From contig JAIPJQ010000013.1 of the NCBI GenBank assembly GCA_021734065.1, forward strand, positions 1-35,143: a stretch of DNA of 35,143 bases, given 5' to 3'. Shown in pieces: positions 14,128-23,485 of this stretch. Source of the DNA: Fidelibacterota bacterium (GTDB lineage: Bacteria > Fidelibacterota > UBA8477). The translations under genes were made by a program, and so were the position numbers. A model generated the notes under the pieces. The model made no database searches, was not told the origin of the DNA, and saw nothing but the letters and a program-made list of their open reading frames with translations. Position 1 is the stretch's first letter. Each line of letters begins with the position of its first letter.

Positions 14128-17100
14128 ATGTATATATCTGAGTTGATGATCAAGGGTTTCAAGTCCTTTGCGGATCCCACCAAGGTCAAGTTTGACCAGG
14201 GCATTACCTGTATCGTGGGACCCAATGGTTGCGGAAAAACCAATGTGGTGGATGCTATCCGGTGGGTCCTGGGTGAGCAGAAATCCTCCGTATTGCGTTC
14301 TCAGAGTATGCATGATGTCATTTTCAGCGGAACTGACGGACGCAAACCGCTGGGGTTTGCAGAAGTATCGTTGAATATCCACAACAACCGGGGCGTTTTG
14401 CCGGTTGAATACACGGATGTGACCATTACCCGCCGTGTGTTTGGCGATGGTACCAGCGAGTATTTTCTGAATAAAAATGCCTGCCGGCTGAAGGATATCC
14501 TGAATCTGTTCATGGATACGGGGATGGGGGCGGACGCCTATTCAGTGATTGAGTTGAAGATGGTGGAATCCATCCTCAGTGAGAGTAAGGACGAACGGCG
14601 CCGACTCATTGATGAAGCGGCCGGTGTGAATAAATACAAGCAGCAGCGCAACCTTTCCTTCCGCCGTCTCCAGTCCACCGAAGCGGATTTACTGCGCATT
14701 CGCGACATTCTCAATGAGGTGGAGAAAAATGTCACCTCCCTGCGCCGCCAGTTAAAGCGCTACAACCGCTACGAAACGGTGAAACAGCAGTTGCAGGAGG
14801 ATGAGGTGGCATTGGCCATCTGGAATATTCACCAGCACCTGAATCAGATGGAACCGCTCCGGAATCAGGTAAGCGACCTGCGGCATAAGCACGAAGAACA
14901 GTCGGAAAAATTATCGCTGACGGAACAGCAGGCTGAAACCATGCAAACCGAACTCGGCGAGTTGGAAACCCGTCAACGCGGGCAGCGGGAGGTGGTGCAC
15001 CAGCAGGAAGCGGTGGTAAACGACCTGGAGCGCAAACTCCTCATCGCCGGGGAAAAGGTGGCCGCTGCCACAGCGGCGTTGGACCGTCTTAAAGTTGAAG
15101 ATCGCTCTCTGCAGGAACGGCTGGAGACCACCCAAAATGTGCAGGCGGATCTGGAAAACGAGCGAGAGCATCTGTTGCCCCGAATCGATGAAAAGCGCGC
15201 GTTGAATGAATCGCTGAAGGCCGATTTCGACCAAGCGGTGAGCCTCTACCGGGAAGCTCAGTCAGAATTTGATACCCACAATCACAAACGGGTGGCGTTA
15301 CTCAATGCAGTGAGTGAGCTGAAGCATCAGCAGGAGCGGTACACCCAGGCCATTACCCAGTACGAAGAGAATCTAAAATCCCTGACGGAAAAGCGGGAGC
15401 GACTGAAGGCGTCTGAGAAGAATTATCAGCAGGATTTGTTCGGCGCTTCCAATGAGCAGACGGGCGTGGAAAATGTCTATAAAGACCTGGACCAGCGCAT
15501 TCAGGATATGGAAGCAAAATTCCAGGAGACCCAATCCAAACTCAACGAGATTCGCGAGACCCTGGCACAGAAACGCGGTGAACGGGTGAGTGTGGAAAAC
15601 CAACTCAGCTTCTACGAAGAGCTTCTGGAGACCGGTGAAGGTTATTCCAGCGGCGTACGCAGCGTGTTGAATGCCAGATCAGAGCTGGATGGCATACTCG
15701 GGACGGTGGCCGATGTGGTGAAGGTGGACGAGAAGTATGAACGGGCTATCCAGGTGGGATTGGGCGCCATGGCCGAGGTGATCGTTACCCGTGACAGTAA
15801 AACTGCCCAGGCCGCTATCGAATTTTTAGAGCGGGAGCAGAAGGGGGCAGCAACCTTTTTTCCCCTGAAAAATGTCAGTAACAAACGAGCCTCCAAAGCC
15901 GGATTACAGGGCGAGGGTGTCATCGGACCGGCTTTAGATTTTGTGACCGTTTCCACCAATGAAAAACCGCTGGTGGAAGCGTTGTTGGGCGATCTGTTTC
16001 TGGTAGAAGATGGGTTTAAGCCGGACTGGAAGGCATTTCAGGGGCGGGTGGTGACCGAATCGGGAAAATTACTGGATGCCACCGGATTTATGCGCGGTGG
16101 TCAGGGCGGCGAGGAGAAAAACAGCATTGTGGGACGCCGCGACCGGATTGACCAATTGCGGAAGCGTCATACCAAACTGGTGGATACAATTGAATCGTTG
16201 TCCGGCGAGGTGGAGCAGTACCATAATCAACTGGGTCAATTGGAGCGGGACCTGCGTCAAACCCGCACGGAGCGAGAGAACCAGCGGCAGGTGATGTTGG
16301 AGTTTGACCGCCGGGTATCCCGCGCGCAATACGGTATCTCCACCACCAGTGCAGATCTGAAGTCGTTGGATCAGGAAGAAAAACAGACCCGGTTGCATCA
16401 AAAGGAGACTGAGAAAAAATTAGCCGCCATTCAGCCTGAGATTGAGAAAAAACAGCAGGAATTGGCCACGCTGGATGAATCGGTGAAGCAGGTTGAAAGC
16501 CGTCTGCAGACCCTTTTGATGGATCGGGATGCCGCCAGTGAAAAGGTCCAGACCAGCCGGATTGAAGTGGTGAATCTGGAAAATGAGTTCCAGAACCTGG
16601 AAACCCGGCTCAAGGGATTGGCGGAAAATGCGGCGGAAATCAGCGAACGGCTGGTGCAGATTGATCAGGACCGCAAGGGAAACGAAGCAACCCTTGTTGA
16701 AAATCGCCAGATCCAGACCGAGTCCGACCAGGCTTTATCAGAAGCGCGGGAGCATCTTCAACGCCATCAAGAGACTTTTACCAACGCGGACAAAGCCTAT
16801 CAGGATCGGCGGTTGGCCTACAATGAACTGGAGCACAAACTCCGGGCTCTGCGTCAGGAACGGGAGCGCATGGGCGAGGCGCTGAAGCGGCTGGAACTCA
16901 AACTGACGGAAATGAAGTCCGAACGGCAACGCATTGTGGATCGCATATTCGAAAAGTATGAAGTGGAATTGCCACCAACGCCCGAACCGGTTGACATTGA
17001 TCCGGAAGAGGTGAAAAAGCGCATCGGCCGCAGCCTGAAGTTCATCGAAAATTTGGGACCCATTAACATGGCGGTGAAGGACGAATTCGAAGCGGAACAG

Positions 17101-17646
17101 TCCCGTCTCAATTTTCTCAATGAACAGCAAGCTGATTTGATGGACGCGAAAACCAGCTTGCTGGAAACGATTTCGCGATTGGACCGGGTGGCGCGCAAGC
17201 AATTCCGGGAGACATTCGAGCTGGTGCGGGAAAATTTCCAGGCCACTTTTCAGATGTTATTTGACGGTGGCGCAGCGGACATTCGCCTGGAAAATGCCGA
17301 TGATCTGCTGGAGAGTGACCTGGTGATAACCGCCACACCCAAGGGGAAAAAGACCCAGAATCTGAAAATGTTATCTGCCGGTGAAAAAGCACTCACTGCC
17401 ATCGCCCTGCTGTTCGCCATTTATCAGGTAAAACCAAGTCCGTTCTGTATTCTGGATGAGGTGGATGCCCCGCTGGATGATCACAATGTTCGCAAGTACA
17501 CCAAAATTCTGGAACACTTCACCACCAACACCCAGTTTATTGTCATTACACATAATAAACTGACCATGGAAGCTGCGCGCTATCTCTATGGTGTGACCAT
17601 GGAAGAGGAGGGGGTGTCCAAACTGGTTTCTGTGAAATTTGTTTAA
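14128..17646 (+). CDS. smc: Chromosome segregation ATPase SMC
   Basis: SMC forms long coiled-coil dimers that, with ScpA and ScpB, organise and separate the chromosome. The 1172-residue length is typical. Walker A GPNGCGKTN is at 31-39, followed by RWVLGEQ and a Q-loop region. Coiled coils run about 170-495 and 640-1000. The hinge (about 500-640) begins near GEGYSSGVRSVL. The signature motif LSAGEKALTAIALLFA is near 1083, and Walker B ILDEVDAPLDDHN near 1107, followed by the D-loop and FIVITHNKLTMEAA. scpA and scpB are not in the window. The neighbours do not share its function. Confidence 0.97.
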   Translation: MYISELMIKGFKSFADPTKVKFDQGITCIVGPNGCGKTNVVDAIRWVLGEQKSSVLRSQSMHDVIFSGTDGRKPLGFAEVSLNIHNNRGVLPVEYTDVTITRRVFGDGTSEYFLNKNACRLKDILNLFMDTGMGADAYSVIELKMVESILSESKDERRRLIDEAAGVNKYKQQRNLSFRRLQSTEADLLRIRDILNEVEKNVTSLRRQLKRYNRYETVKQQLQEDEVALAIWNIHQHLNQMEPLRNQVSDLRHKHEEQSEKLSLTEQQAETMQTELGELETRQRGQREVVHQQEAVVNDLERKLLIAGEKVAAATAALDRLKVEDRSLQERLETTQNVQADLENEREHLLPRIDEKRALNESLKADFDQAVSLYREAQSEFDTHNHKRVALLNAVSELKHQQERYTQAITQYEENLKSLTEKRERLKASEKNYQQDLFGASNEQTGVENVYKDLDQRIQDMEAKFQETQSKLNEIRETLAQKRGERVSVENQLSFYEELLETGEGYSSGVRSVLNARSELDGILGTVADVVKVDEKYERAIQVGLGAMAEVIVTRDSKTAQAAIEFLEREQKGAATFFPLKNVSNKRASKAGLQGEGVIGPALDFVTVSTNEKPLVEALLGDLFLVEDGFKPDWKAFQGRVVTESGKLLDATGFMRGGQGGEEKNSIVGRRDRIDQLRKRHTKLVDTIESLSGEVEQYHNQLGQLERDLRQTRTERENQRQVMLEFDRRVSRAQYGISTTSADLKSLDQEEKQTRLHQKETEKKLAAIQPEIEKKQQELATLDESVKQVESRLQTLLMDRDAASEKVQTSRIEVVNLENEFQNLETRLKGLAENAAEISERLVQIDQDRKGNEATLVENRQIQTESDQALSEAREHLQRHQETFTNADKAYQDRRLAYNELEHKLRALRQERERMGEALKRLELKLTEMKSERQRIVDRIFEKYEVELPPTPEPVDIDPEEVKKRIGRSLKFIENLGPINMAVKDEFEAEQSRLNFLNEQQADLMDAKTSLLETISRLDRVARKQFRETFELVRENFQATFQMLFDGGAADIRLENADDLLESDLVITATPKGKKTQNLKMLSAGEKALTAIALLFAIYQVKPSPFCILDEVDAPLDDHNVRKYTKILEHFTTNTQFIVITHNKLTMEAARYLYGVTMEEEGVSKLVSVKFV

Positions 17647-17710
17647 GGCGGTTTGAACCTTCTGCGCGGTAGGCGCGGGATTGGTACGGCCGCATAGAAG
17701 GGATAAGATC

Positions 17711-19096
17711 ATGGTATGGGGATATAAATTTTACCGCTACCGGATCCGGACGCTCGCCTTTGCTGTCGGGATATTTTTAATTCTGGGAGGGATGGCACAC
17801 GCTCAAGCCTCATCCGTCAAACAGGGTACCCACGGTGATCTGGGCGTGGCGGTGGACCTGGCACAATACCGGCTGCAGGGTGGTGTCATGCTGGAAGTAT
17901 ATCTGCTGGTTCCCCGGGCAAATTTTACCTACCAGCCATCGGAAGACGGTGGCTACGAAGCCCGGGTCTTTTTCCAGGTGGCGCTCATACAAAATGACTC
18001 GGTGCGCTATCTGGATCGTTGGCCCCGTAACTACCATGTGGCAGACCTGGACGAATTGAAGGGCTCCCAAAAAATTCCGGATCTCACCAGTTTCGCAGCT
18101 TTGGCAGGCGAGTATACCCTGTATGTGGAAGTAATTGACCTGAATCAGGATGTGCGCCAAACGGTGGAGCAACCAGTCAATCTGCTCACCTTCCCGGATA
18201 AAGGTCTCACCATCTCTGATCTGGAATTGGCCAATAATATTGTTACAGCCCGCAGCGAAAATGAATTCACCAAGTACGGAAAAGATGTGGTACCCAACGC
18301 GGATCGGGTTTTCGGCGTAAACTCCCACCTGATGTACTATTTCACCGAAATTTACAATCTCTCCGGAAGTGGCGAATATGTTGTGGTGAATGAAGTAAGC
18401 GACCTCAATGGCGAGATTGTGAAGGAATTTCCCGAGCGGGTGAAAAAATCACCGGGAACATCAGCCGTTGACATGGGAGCCGTGAATATCAATAGCATTC
18501 CCTCGGGGATTTACCAGCTCCGTTTACGTGTTACCGATAAATCCACCGGGGAGGAAGCTACCCGTAGTAAGACTTTCTACATCTACCGGCCGGGTCAGGT
18601 ACAACAGACAGAGGCTGGTCACGAATACGATAAGCTGGATGAAGAACAGTTGGATCAGATCTACGAAGTGGTGAAACTGGTCATGATTAAGCGGGAAAAA
18701 CAGCTTTACGAGAGCTCGGATGTGACGGGGAAACGCAATGTGCTATACGCTTTCTGGACTCAGCATGATCCCGACCCTGAGACGGACCTCAATGAGTATA
18801 AGCAGGATTTTTATGAGCGTGTGGAAATGGCCAATCGCGAGCTGGGAACCAGCAACCGACCGGGTTGGCAGACCTCCCGTGGACGCACCCTCATCAAATA
18901 CGGCCGGCCCAATGAGATTGAACGGGCGCCCTTAACCACGGAACAACGGCCGTACGAAATTTGGTACTACTACGAAATTGAAGGGGGCGTGGAATTTGTA
19001 TTCGTGGACAAACGCGGTTATGGTGACTATGAATTGGTTCATTCGACTGAGCGCAGTGAAGTTTCGGATCCCAACTGGCAGCGCTGGTTGAAATAG
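17711..19096 (+). CDS. GWxTD domain-containing exported protein
   Basis: The 461-residue protein has a signal peptide (basic start, then LAFAVGIFLILGGMAHAQA). Residues about 40-300 are beta-rich with repeated strand patterns. The C-terminal part (about 330-461) has the YAFWTQHDPDPETD-NEY and GWQTSRGRTLIKYGRPNEIE motifs that define the GWxTD family; here the Thr-Asp of the name reads Thr-Ser. These proteins are common in FCB and other anaerobic lineages and have no proven biochemical role. The ATG at 17711 has AAGGGA at 17698-17703; an upstream TTG (17681) would only lengthen the signal. It probably acts in the periplasm. Confidence 0.87.
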   Translation: MVWGYKFYRYRIRTLAFAVGIFLILGGMAHAQASSVKQGTHGDLGVAVDLAQYRLQGGVMLEVYLLVPRANFTYQPSEDGGYEARVFFQVALIQNDSVRYLDRWPRNYHVADLDELKGSQKIPDLTSFAALAGEYTLYVEVIDLNQDVRQTVEQPVNLLTFPDKGLTISDLELANNIVTARSENEFTKYGKDVVPNADRVFGVNSHLMYYFTEIYNLSGSGEYVVVNEVSDLNGEIVKEFPERVKKSPGTSAVDMGAVNINSIPSGIYQLRLRVTDKSTGEEATRSKTFYIYRPGQVQQTEAGHEYDKLDEEQLDQIYEVVKLVMIKREKQLYESSDVTGKRNVLYAFWTQHDPDPETDLNEYKQDFYERVEMANRELGTSNRPGWQTSRGRTLIKYGRPNEIERAPLTTEQRPYEIWYYYEIEGGVEFVFVDKRGYGDYELVHSTERSEVSDPNWQRWLK

Positions 19097-19193
19097 TATC
19101 CGCTGGTTAAGCCCCTGTAGAAATTCCTTAACACAATTAATTGAGCATGCAAACAAGCAGATATTAACAATAAAACAAAGAAATTATGGCGCT

Positions 19194-20081
19194 ATGATGA
19201 AGGTTCGAGTTGGAGTTGATCTGGGAGGGACAAAAGCCCGGATTGGTGTGGTGGATGAAGCGGGTCAATTGCTCACGCTGGGTGATAAAATCTATGTAAA
19301 GGATTTCAAGAGCGCTGCTGTGTTGGTCAAGGCATTGGTGAGGGATGTACGGCAAATTTTCCGCGCCAATACTCAGTGGGAGCTGGCGGGAATCGGGATC
19401 GGATCGCCGGGTCCGCTGGACAAATCCCGTCGGCGAGTGCTGAATACACCCAATTTGAAAATATTGGCTTATTTTGATTTGGTGGAAGCTTTTGCGAGTC
19501 ATTTCTCTGAGCCGGTTGTAATGAATAATGATGCCAATGTCTTTACCCTGGGCGAGGCGTTGTATGGTGCCGGCCGAGGTATGGATGTGGTGTATGGGAT
19601 GACATTGGGCACCGGCTTTGGGAATGGATTGGTCTACCGGGGTGAGATTTTCGACGGCGCCCACGGCGTGGCCACCGAGTATGGTCTGGCGCCCTACGCG
19701 GAGGACGTAGTGGAACACTATGTTTCGGGCCGGGCGTTGGAACGCTATTATCAGGACTTCACCAACCAGAAGTTGGTCGGTGCGGAGATTTTCAAACTGG
19801 CGGAAGGTGGCGATGAGTTGGCGATCCGGGCTTTTAAGTTGCTGGGATACCATTTAGGTAAAGCCTTAATTCCGGTGGTGCGTTTGATTGACCCGAAAAT
19901 GATGATTATCGGGGGATCGCTGGCAGCGGGTTTCCCGTGGATTTACGAGGCCGCCTGGCCCATTCTGAAAGAATTGCTCTGGGATGACCAGGAAGACAGC
20001 CTGCAACTGGTTCCCGCCAAGCTGGGCGATGCTGCCCCGGTGATTGGCGCGGCGGCTCTGATTCCGGGTAAGCCGAGCTAA
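19194..20081 (+). CDS. ROK-family kinase-like protein with atypical sugar and zinc site
   Basis: ROK kinases phosphorylate sugars such as glucose or N-acetylglucosamine. The 295-residue product has VGVDLGGTKARIGVVD (phosphate loop, 7-22), GIGSPGPLD, NNDANVF with the expected catalytic D113, GMTLGTGFGNGLV, and DPKMMIIGGSLA. The region that normally reads ExGH followed by the cysteine zinc motif CxCGxxGCxE instead reads TEYGLAPYAEDVVEHYVSG. The sugar-contact His is Leu165, and none of the zinc cysteines is present. It may have changed substrate, or be a zinc-free ROK branch. An ATG at 19197 is an equal alternative start. It stands 97 bases clear of each neighbour, before comF. Confidence 0.85.
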   Translation: MMKVRVGVDLGGTKARIGVVDEAGQLLTLGDKIYVKDFKSAAVLVKALVRDVRQIFRANTQWELAGIGIGSPGPLDKSRRRVLNTPNLKILAYFDLVEAFASHFSEPVVMNNDANVFTLGEALYGAGRGMDVVYGMTLGTGFGNGLVYRGEIFDGAHGVATEYGLAPYAEDVVEHYVSGRALERYYQDFTNQKLVGAEIFKLAEGGDELAIRAFKLLGYHLGKALIPVVRLIDPKMMIIGGSLAAGFPWIYEAAWPILKELLWDDQEDSLQLVPAKLGDAAPVIGAAALIPGKPS

Positions 20082-20178
20082 AGCGCTACCCGGCTATGCT
20101 CCTCTCACTGATTCGATATTTTTTACGGGTGCACATACCCATGATTATCACGAACACCGTGAAATATTTTGTGAGCCA

Positions 20179-20892
20179 ATGGCAATGAATTGTGTTCTGA
20201 CTACCCTGACCACACCATTCAGGTCGTTGCCAATGGGCCTGATTGACCTGCTGTATCCACCGGTGTGCGAAATTTGTGGTGAGAAATTAGCTTACCCTGC
20301 TTACCTGGTGTGTGATGACTGTCTGGACCAGGTGGCGTTCAAGGGCTATTCCCTGGATACTTTTTCCATCCATGGTGATGTGGCATTGGATGGCGCTTGG
20401 TGTTTGACCGATTTTGTACCGGTGATGCAGCAATTGATCCATCTGTTGAAATACAATCGCCGCACCCGGGTGGTAGAACGGCTCTGTGATTTTTGGACGT
20501 CGGAAATCAGCCGGTGTCTCGATGGTGTGGCGTATGACCGGGTGGCACCGATTCCCCTTCATCCCCGAAAAGCCAGGGAACGCGGTTACAATCAGGTGGC
20601 CGGGTTGGCACGCTGGTTGGGTGTTTATCAAAACATCCCGCTGTCCCTGGATTTACTCGCGCGTACCCGTTACACCACCACCCAGACGCAGCTCAATGCA
20701 GAGAAGCGCCATTCCAATGTTTCGGGTGCATTCCGCCTAAATGCGCCTGTGGAAGGAATGAATATCCTGCTGGTGGATGATGTCTTGACCACCGGCTCCA
20801 CCGCCAATGCCTGCGCAGCGGTTCTAAAAGCTACCGGTGCCCGCCGGATTGACCTGCTGACACTGGCCACGCCCTCCCAGATGGATGCCTGA
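20179..20892 (+). CDS. comF: ComF-family phosphoribosyltransferase-like protein
   Basis: The 237-residue product has a four-cysteine zinc finger (C30, C33, C45, C48), then a phosphoribosyltransferase domain with RVAPIPLHPRKARERGYNQV and the PRPP loop ILLVDDVLTTGSTA. ComF-type proteins aid DNA uptake in competent bacteria, but wide occurrence in other species suggests additional DNA-related roles. Start is uncertain: ATG 20179, 20185 or 20233 are possible, and 20233 (MGLIDLLYPPVCEIC) would give the usual family N-terminus. No other competence gene is seen nearby. Confidence 0.88.
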   Translation: MAMNCVLTTLTTPFRSLPMGLIDLLYPPVCEICGEKLAYPAYLVCDDCLDQVAFKGYSLDTFSIHGDVALDGAWCLTDFVPVMQQLIHLLKYNRRTRVVERLCDFWTSEISRCLDGVAYDRVAPIPLHPRKARERGYNQVAGLARWLGVYQNIPLSLDLLARTRYTTTQTQLNAEKRHSNVSGAFRLNAPVEGMNILLVDDVLTTGSTANACAAVLKATGARRIDLLTLATPSQMDA

Positions 20893-20931
20893 CATACCTT
20901 GACTTGGCAAGAATTTTGTAGTAACCTATTG

Positions 20932-21006
20932 TTGAGTTACGATGCGTGTAAAGCACATAAGACTAGAAATAACAATATATAAGCGCCTGATACACATGTG
21001 GTCAGG
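20932..21006 (+). promoter_or_regulatory. Candidate promoter and operator-like palindrome before fba
   Basis: The 157-base gap before the glycolytic block has TTGAGT (20932-20937) and CATAAG (20956-20961), spaced 18, as a weak -35/-10 pair. Further on, CCTGA (20986-20990) and TCAGG (21002-21006) flank a perfect CACATGTG palindrome (20993-21000). A factor binding there could control the aldolase block. I cannot name a regulator; the palindrome is visible, its function is inference. Confidence 0.35.
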
Positions 21007-21049
21007 TTTGTAAATAAAATGAATTAATTACCAGGATAGAGAGGACATC

Positions 21050-22234
21050 ATGAAAGTTTTTCAATCACCACCAAGTCTCAATACAACCCGGCGTTTTCCG
21101 GACAATATGACCAATGCCCATGCCCTGTTACTGAAAGCAAAAATGGGTGAGAAGGGCAACCGCAAGGAGACCGGATACGCGGTTCCAGCTTTTAATGTTA
21201 CCACATTTCAGGGCATTAATGCTGCATTCAAAGCCTTTGAACTGTTAGGCTCTTCGGGTCTGTTGGCCTTTTCCAACAGTGCCTTAAAACATTTTGGTCT
21301 GGGTGATCCGCTGTTTGGACTGGAGGTAGCTTCCGAATATGTGGCGAAAATGGCCAAGCGCTCCAGTGTTAAGATCGCCACCCATCTGGATCACGGCGAT
21401 TATACCAGTGAAGCCGGCCGAAAGGTTGTACAGGGCGCCGTGGAAATGCTCACCAGTGTCATGGCGGATAATTCAACAGATCATAACACCAAAAAATCCA
21501 CCGACCTGGCCGACAATATTGGGTACACCCGCGAAGTGGTGAATATGGCGCATCCGGTGGGCGTCTCTGTAGAAGGCGAATTAGGTGTTCTGGCCGGCGA
21601 AGAGGATGAGGATACCAAATCTGATTTTTCCACCTACACGAATCCGGATGAATTTGAAAAATTCATTACCGAAACCGGCGTATTGCTCATTGCACCCACC
21701 ATTGGAACCATGCACGGACCCAACAAAGGCAAGCCGGGTCAGAAGGTGAAGCTGAACATTGAATTGGCGCATGAGCTGTTGAAAATTGCCGACCGGGTCC
21801 AGCCTGAGACGGTATTTGTTGCCCACGGCGCATCCACGCTGTATCCACAGGTGGTTGAGTACACGGTGAATCAAATGGGGCAGATCGGTTCCGCACTGGC
21901 AGATCGTTTTACACAGACCTGGAAGGATTTTGTGGGCACCGACTGGAAACAGATCAAGGGGCTGATCAGCGCCGGATTCGCCAAAATCAATACCGACACC
22001 GAGAATCGACAAACCTATCTGGCCGGGCTGTTGGGTGCAGTGAATGAAAATTCAGCCAAAATCGACATTCGCTGGTACGACAATCAGACCACTGACGCCA
22101 TTACCCAGAGCTACATCATGAAGCTCATCATGGCCGGTGATTATGGTGTCTGGTACGAACCCAAAATCAATGTGGATAAATTTGTCTTCGATTTGAATCG
22201 TTCCCTGAAAGAGGCAATCGAAGCTGCCAAATAA
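21050..22234 (+). CDS. fba: Class II fructose-1,6-bisphosphate aldolase
   Basis: This zinc enzyme splits fructose-1,6-bisphosphate into dihydroxyacetone phosphate and glyceraldehyde-3-phosphate, or joins them. The 394-residue product has VPAFNVTTFQG, the catalytic D114 and zinc ligand H115 in THLDHGD, VEGELGVLAGEED (metal-activating region), zinc H222 (GTMHGPNKGK) and zinc H259 (FVAHGAS). The C-terminal half is longer than in many class II enzymes. A ribosome site, GAGAGG, lies just before the ATG. With pgk and tpiA next, it is the first enzyme of a glycolytic or gluconeogenic operon. Confidence 0.95.
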   Translation: MKVFQSPPSLNTTRRFPDNMTNAHALLLKAKMGEKGNRKETGYAVPAFNVTTFQGINAAFKAFELLGSSGLLAFSNSALKHFGLGDPLFGLEVASEYVAKMAKRSSVKIATHLDHGDYTSEAGRKVVQGAVEMLTSVMADNSTDHNTKKSTDLADNIGYTREVVNMAHPVGVSVEGELGVLAGEEDEDTKSDFSTYTNPDEFEKFITETGVLLIAPTIGTMHGPNKGKPGQKVKLNIELAHELLKIADRVQPETVFVAHGASTLYPQVVEYTVNQMGQIGSALADRFTQTWKDFVGTDWKQIKGLISAGFAKINTDTENRQTYLAGLLGAVNENSAKIDIRWYDNQTTDAITQSYIMKLIMAGDYGVWYEPKINVDKFVFDLNRSLKEAIEAAK

Positions 22235-22275
22235 ACGATGACTGCTACACAAAACACACCATCCGGGGCGTTATC

Positions 22276-23481
22276 ATGTTGAAACCAAAATCTGTTGAAG
22301 AACTGGCAGTTCAGGGCAAACGGGTATTTGTTCGTACAGACTACAATGTGCCGTTGAACGAGCAAACGGAAATTACGGACGATTTGCGGATTAAAGCATC
22401 ACTACCCACGATCCAATACCTGCTGGAAAATGGTGCCGCGGTGATTTTGGCTTCCCATCTGGGGCGTCCCAAGGGTGAGCGCAAACCCGAAATGAGTCTG
22501 GCGCCGGTGGCGGAGCGATTAAGCCGGTTATTGGAGCGGCCGGTCCGGTTTGCGGAAGACTGTATTGGCGCTGCAGTAGAAGCACAGACCCGGGCGCTTA
22601 AGGCGGGTGAGACACTGTTGCTGGAAAATCTGCGGTTTCATGCGGGCGAGACCAAAAATGACCCTGCGTTTTCCGCTCAGTTGGCACAGCTGGCTGATGT
22701 GTATGTGAATGACGCCTTCGGAACCGCCCACCGCGCCCATGCGTCCAATGTGGGGATTACCGAACATTTCACTGAAAAAGGTGCCGGATTCCTGCTTATG
22801 AAAGAGGTGGAATTTCTGGTGGATGCCATCCAAAAACCCGAGCGACCGTTTACCGTGGTCATGGGTGGCGCTAAAATTTCCGGAAAGATCGATCTGATCA
22901 AATCCCTGGCAGAGCGAGCCGATTACATTCTTATTGGCGGGGGAATGGCGTTTACCTTTCTGGCAGCGCCACCACTCCGGCATGATGTGGGCAGTTCGCT
23001 GGTGGAAACGGATAAATTGGAACTGGCTACCCAGATCATGGAATTTTGTGCCAATCGGGAGGTGAACCTGGTGTTACCAACCGATTGCGTTGCGGCGGAG
23101 GAGATCAGCAGCAGTGCTGAAACCCGAAATCTTTCAATTCGGTCATTGACCCATGGACTGATGGGTTTGGATATTGGACCCCAGACACTGAAAACTTTTG
23201 AGTCGGTCTTGAAAGAATCCAGGACCATTTTGTGGAACGGACCCATGGGGGTATTTGAGCACGAACCATTTGCGAATGGGACCCGGCGGGTGGCTGAGAC
23301 CCTGGCAGAACTGACCGCTGGCGGTGCAACCACCATCGTGGGGGGCGGAGACAGTGCGGCTGCGTTGGCTCAATTTGGCCTTACGGAACGGGTGACCCAT
23401 GTGAGCACCGGCGGCGGGGCGTCGCTGGAACTGTTGAGTGGGATGCAACTACCGGCTTTCGAAGCATTGAAGGGAGAGTAA
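22276..23481 (+). CDS. pgk: Phosphoglycerate kinase
   Basis: Pgk makes ATP from 1,3-bisphosphoglycerate, in the cytosol. The 401-residue product has FVRTDYNVPLN, SHLGRPKGE, LLENLRFHAGE, NDAFGTAHRAHAS, VMGGAKISGK, LIGGGMAFTF, WNGPMGVFE and the nucleotide loop VGGGDSAAAL, all in the expected order. Length is normal. It is 41 bases after fba and four bases before tpiA, so the block is co-transcribed. gapA, the usual partner upstream of pgk, is not in the window. Confidence 0.97.
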   Translation: MLKPKSVEELAVQGKRVFVRTDYNVPLNEQTEITDDLRIKASLPTIQYLLENGAAVILASHLGRPKGERKPEMSLAPVAERLSRLLERPVRFAEDCIGAAVEAQTRALKAGETLLLENLRFHAGETKNDPAFSAQLAQLADVYVNDAFGTAHRAHASNVGITEHFTEKGAGFLLMKEVEFLVDAIQKPERPFTVVMGGAKISGKIDLIKSLAERADYILIGGGMAFTFLAAPPLRHDVGSSLVETDKLELATQIMEFCANREVNLVLPTDCVAAEEISSSAETRNLSIRSLTHGLMGLDIGPQTLKTFESVLKESRTILWNGPMGVFEHEPFANGTRRVAETLAELTAGGATTIVGGGDSAAALAQFGLTERVTHVSTGGGASLELLSGMQLPAFEALKGE

Positions 23482-23485
23482 GTCA

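Noticed and set aside
20148-20162. TCACG-AACAC-CGTGA hairpin before comF
   Set aside because: A five-base stem is too weak to call a terminator or operator without conservation data.
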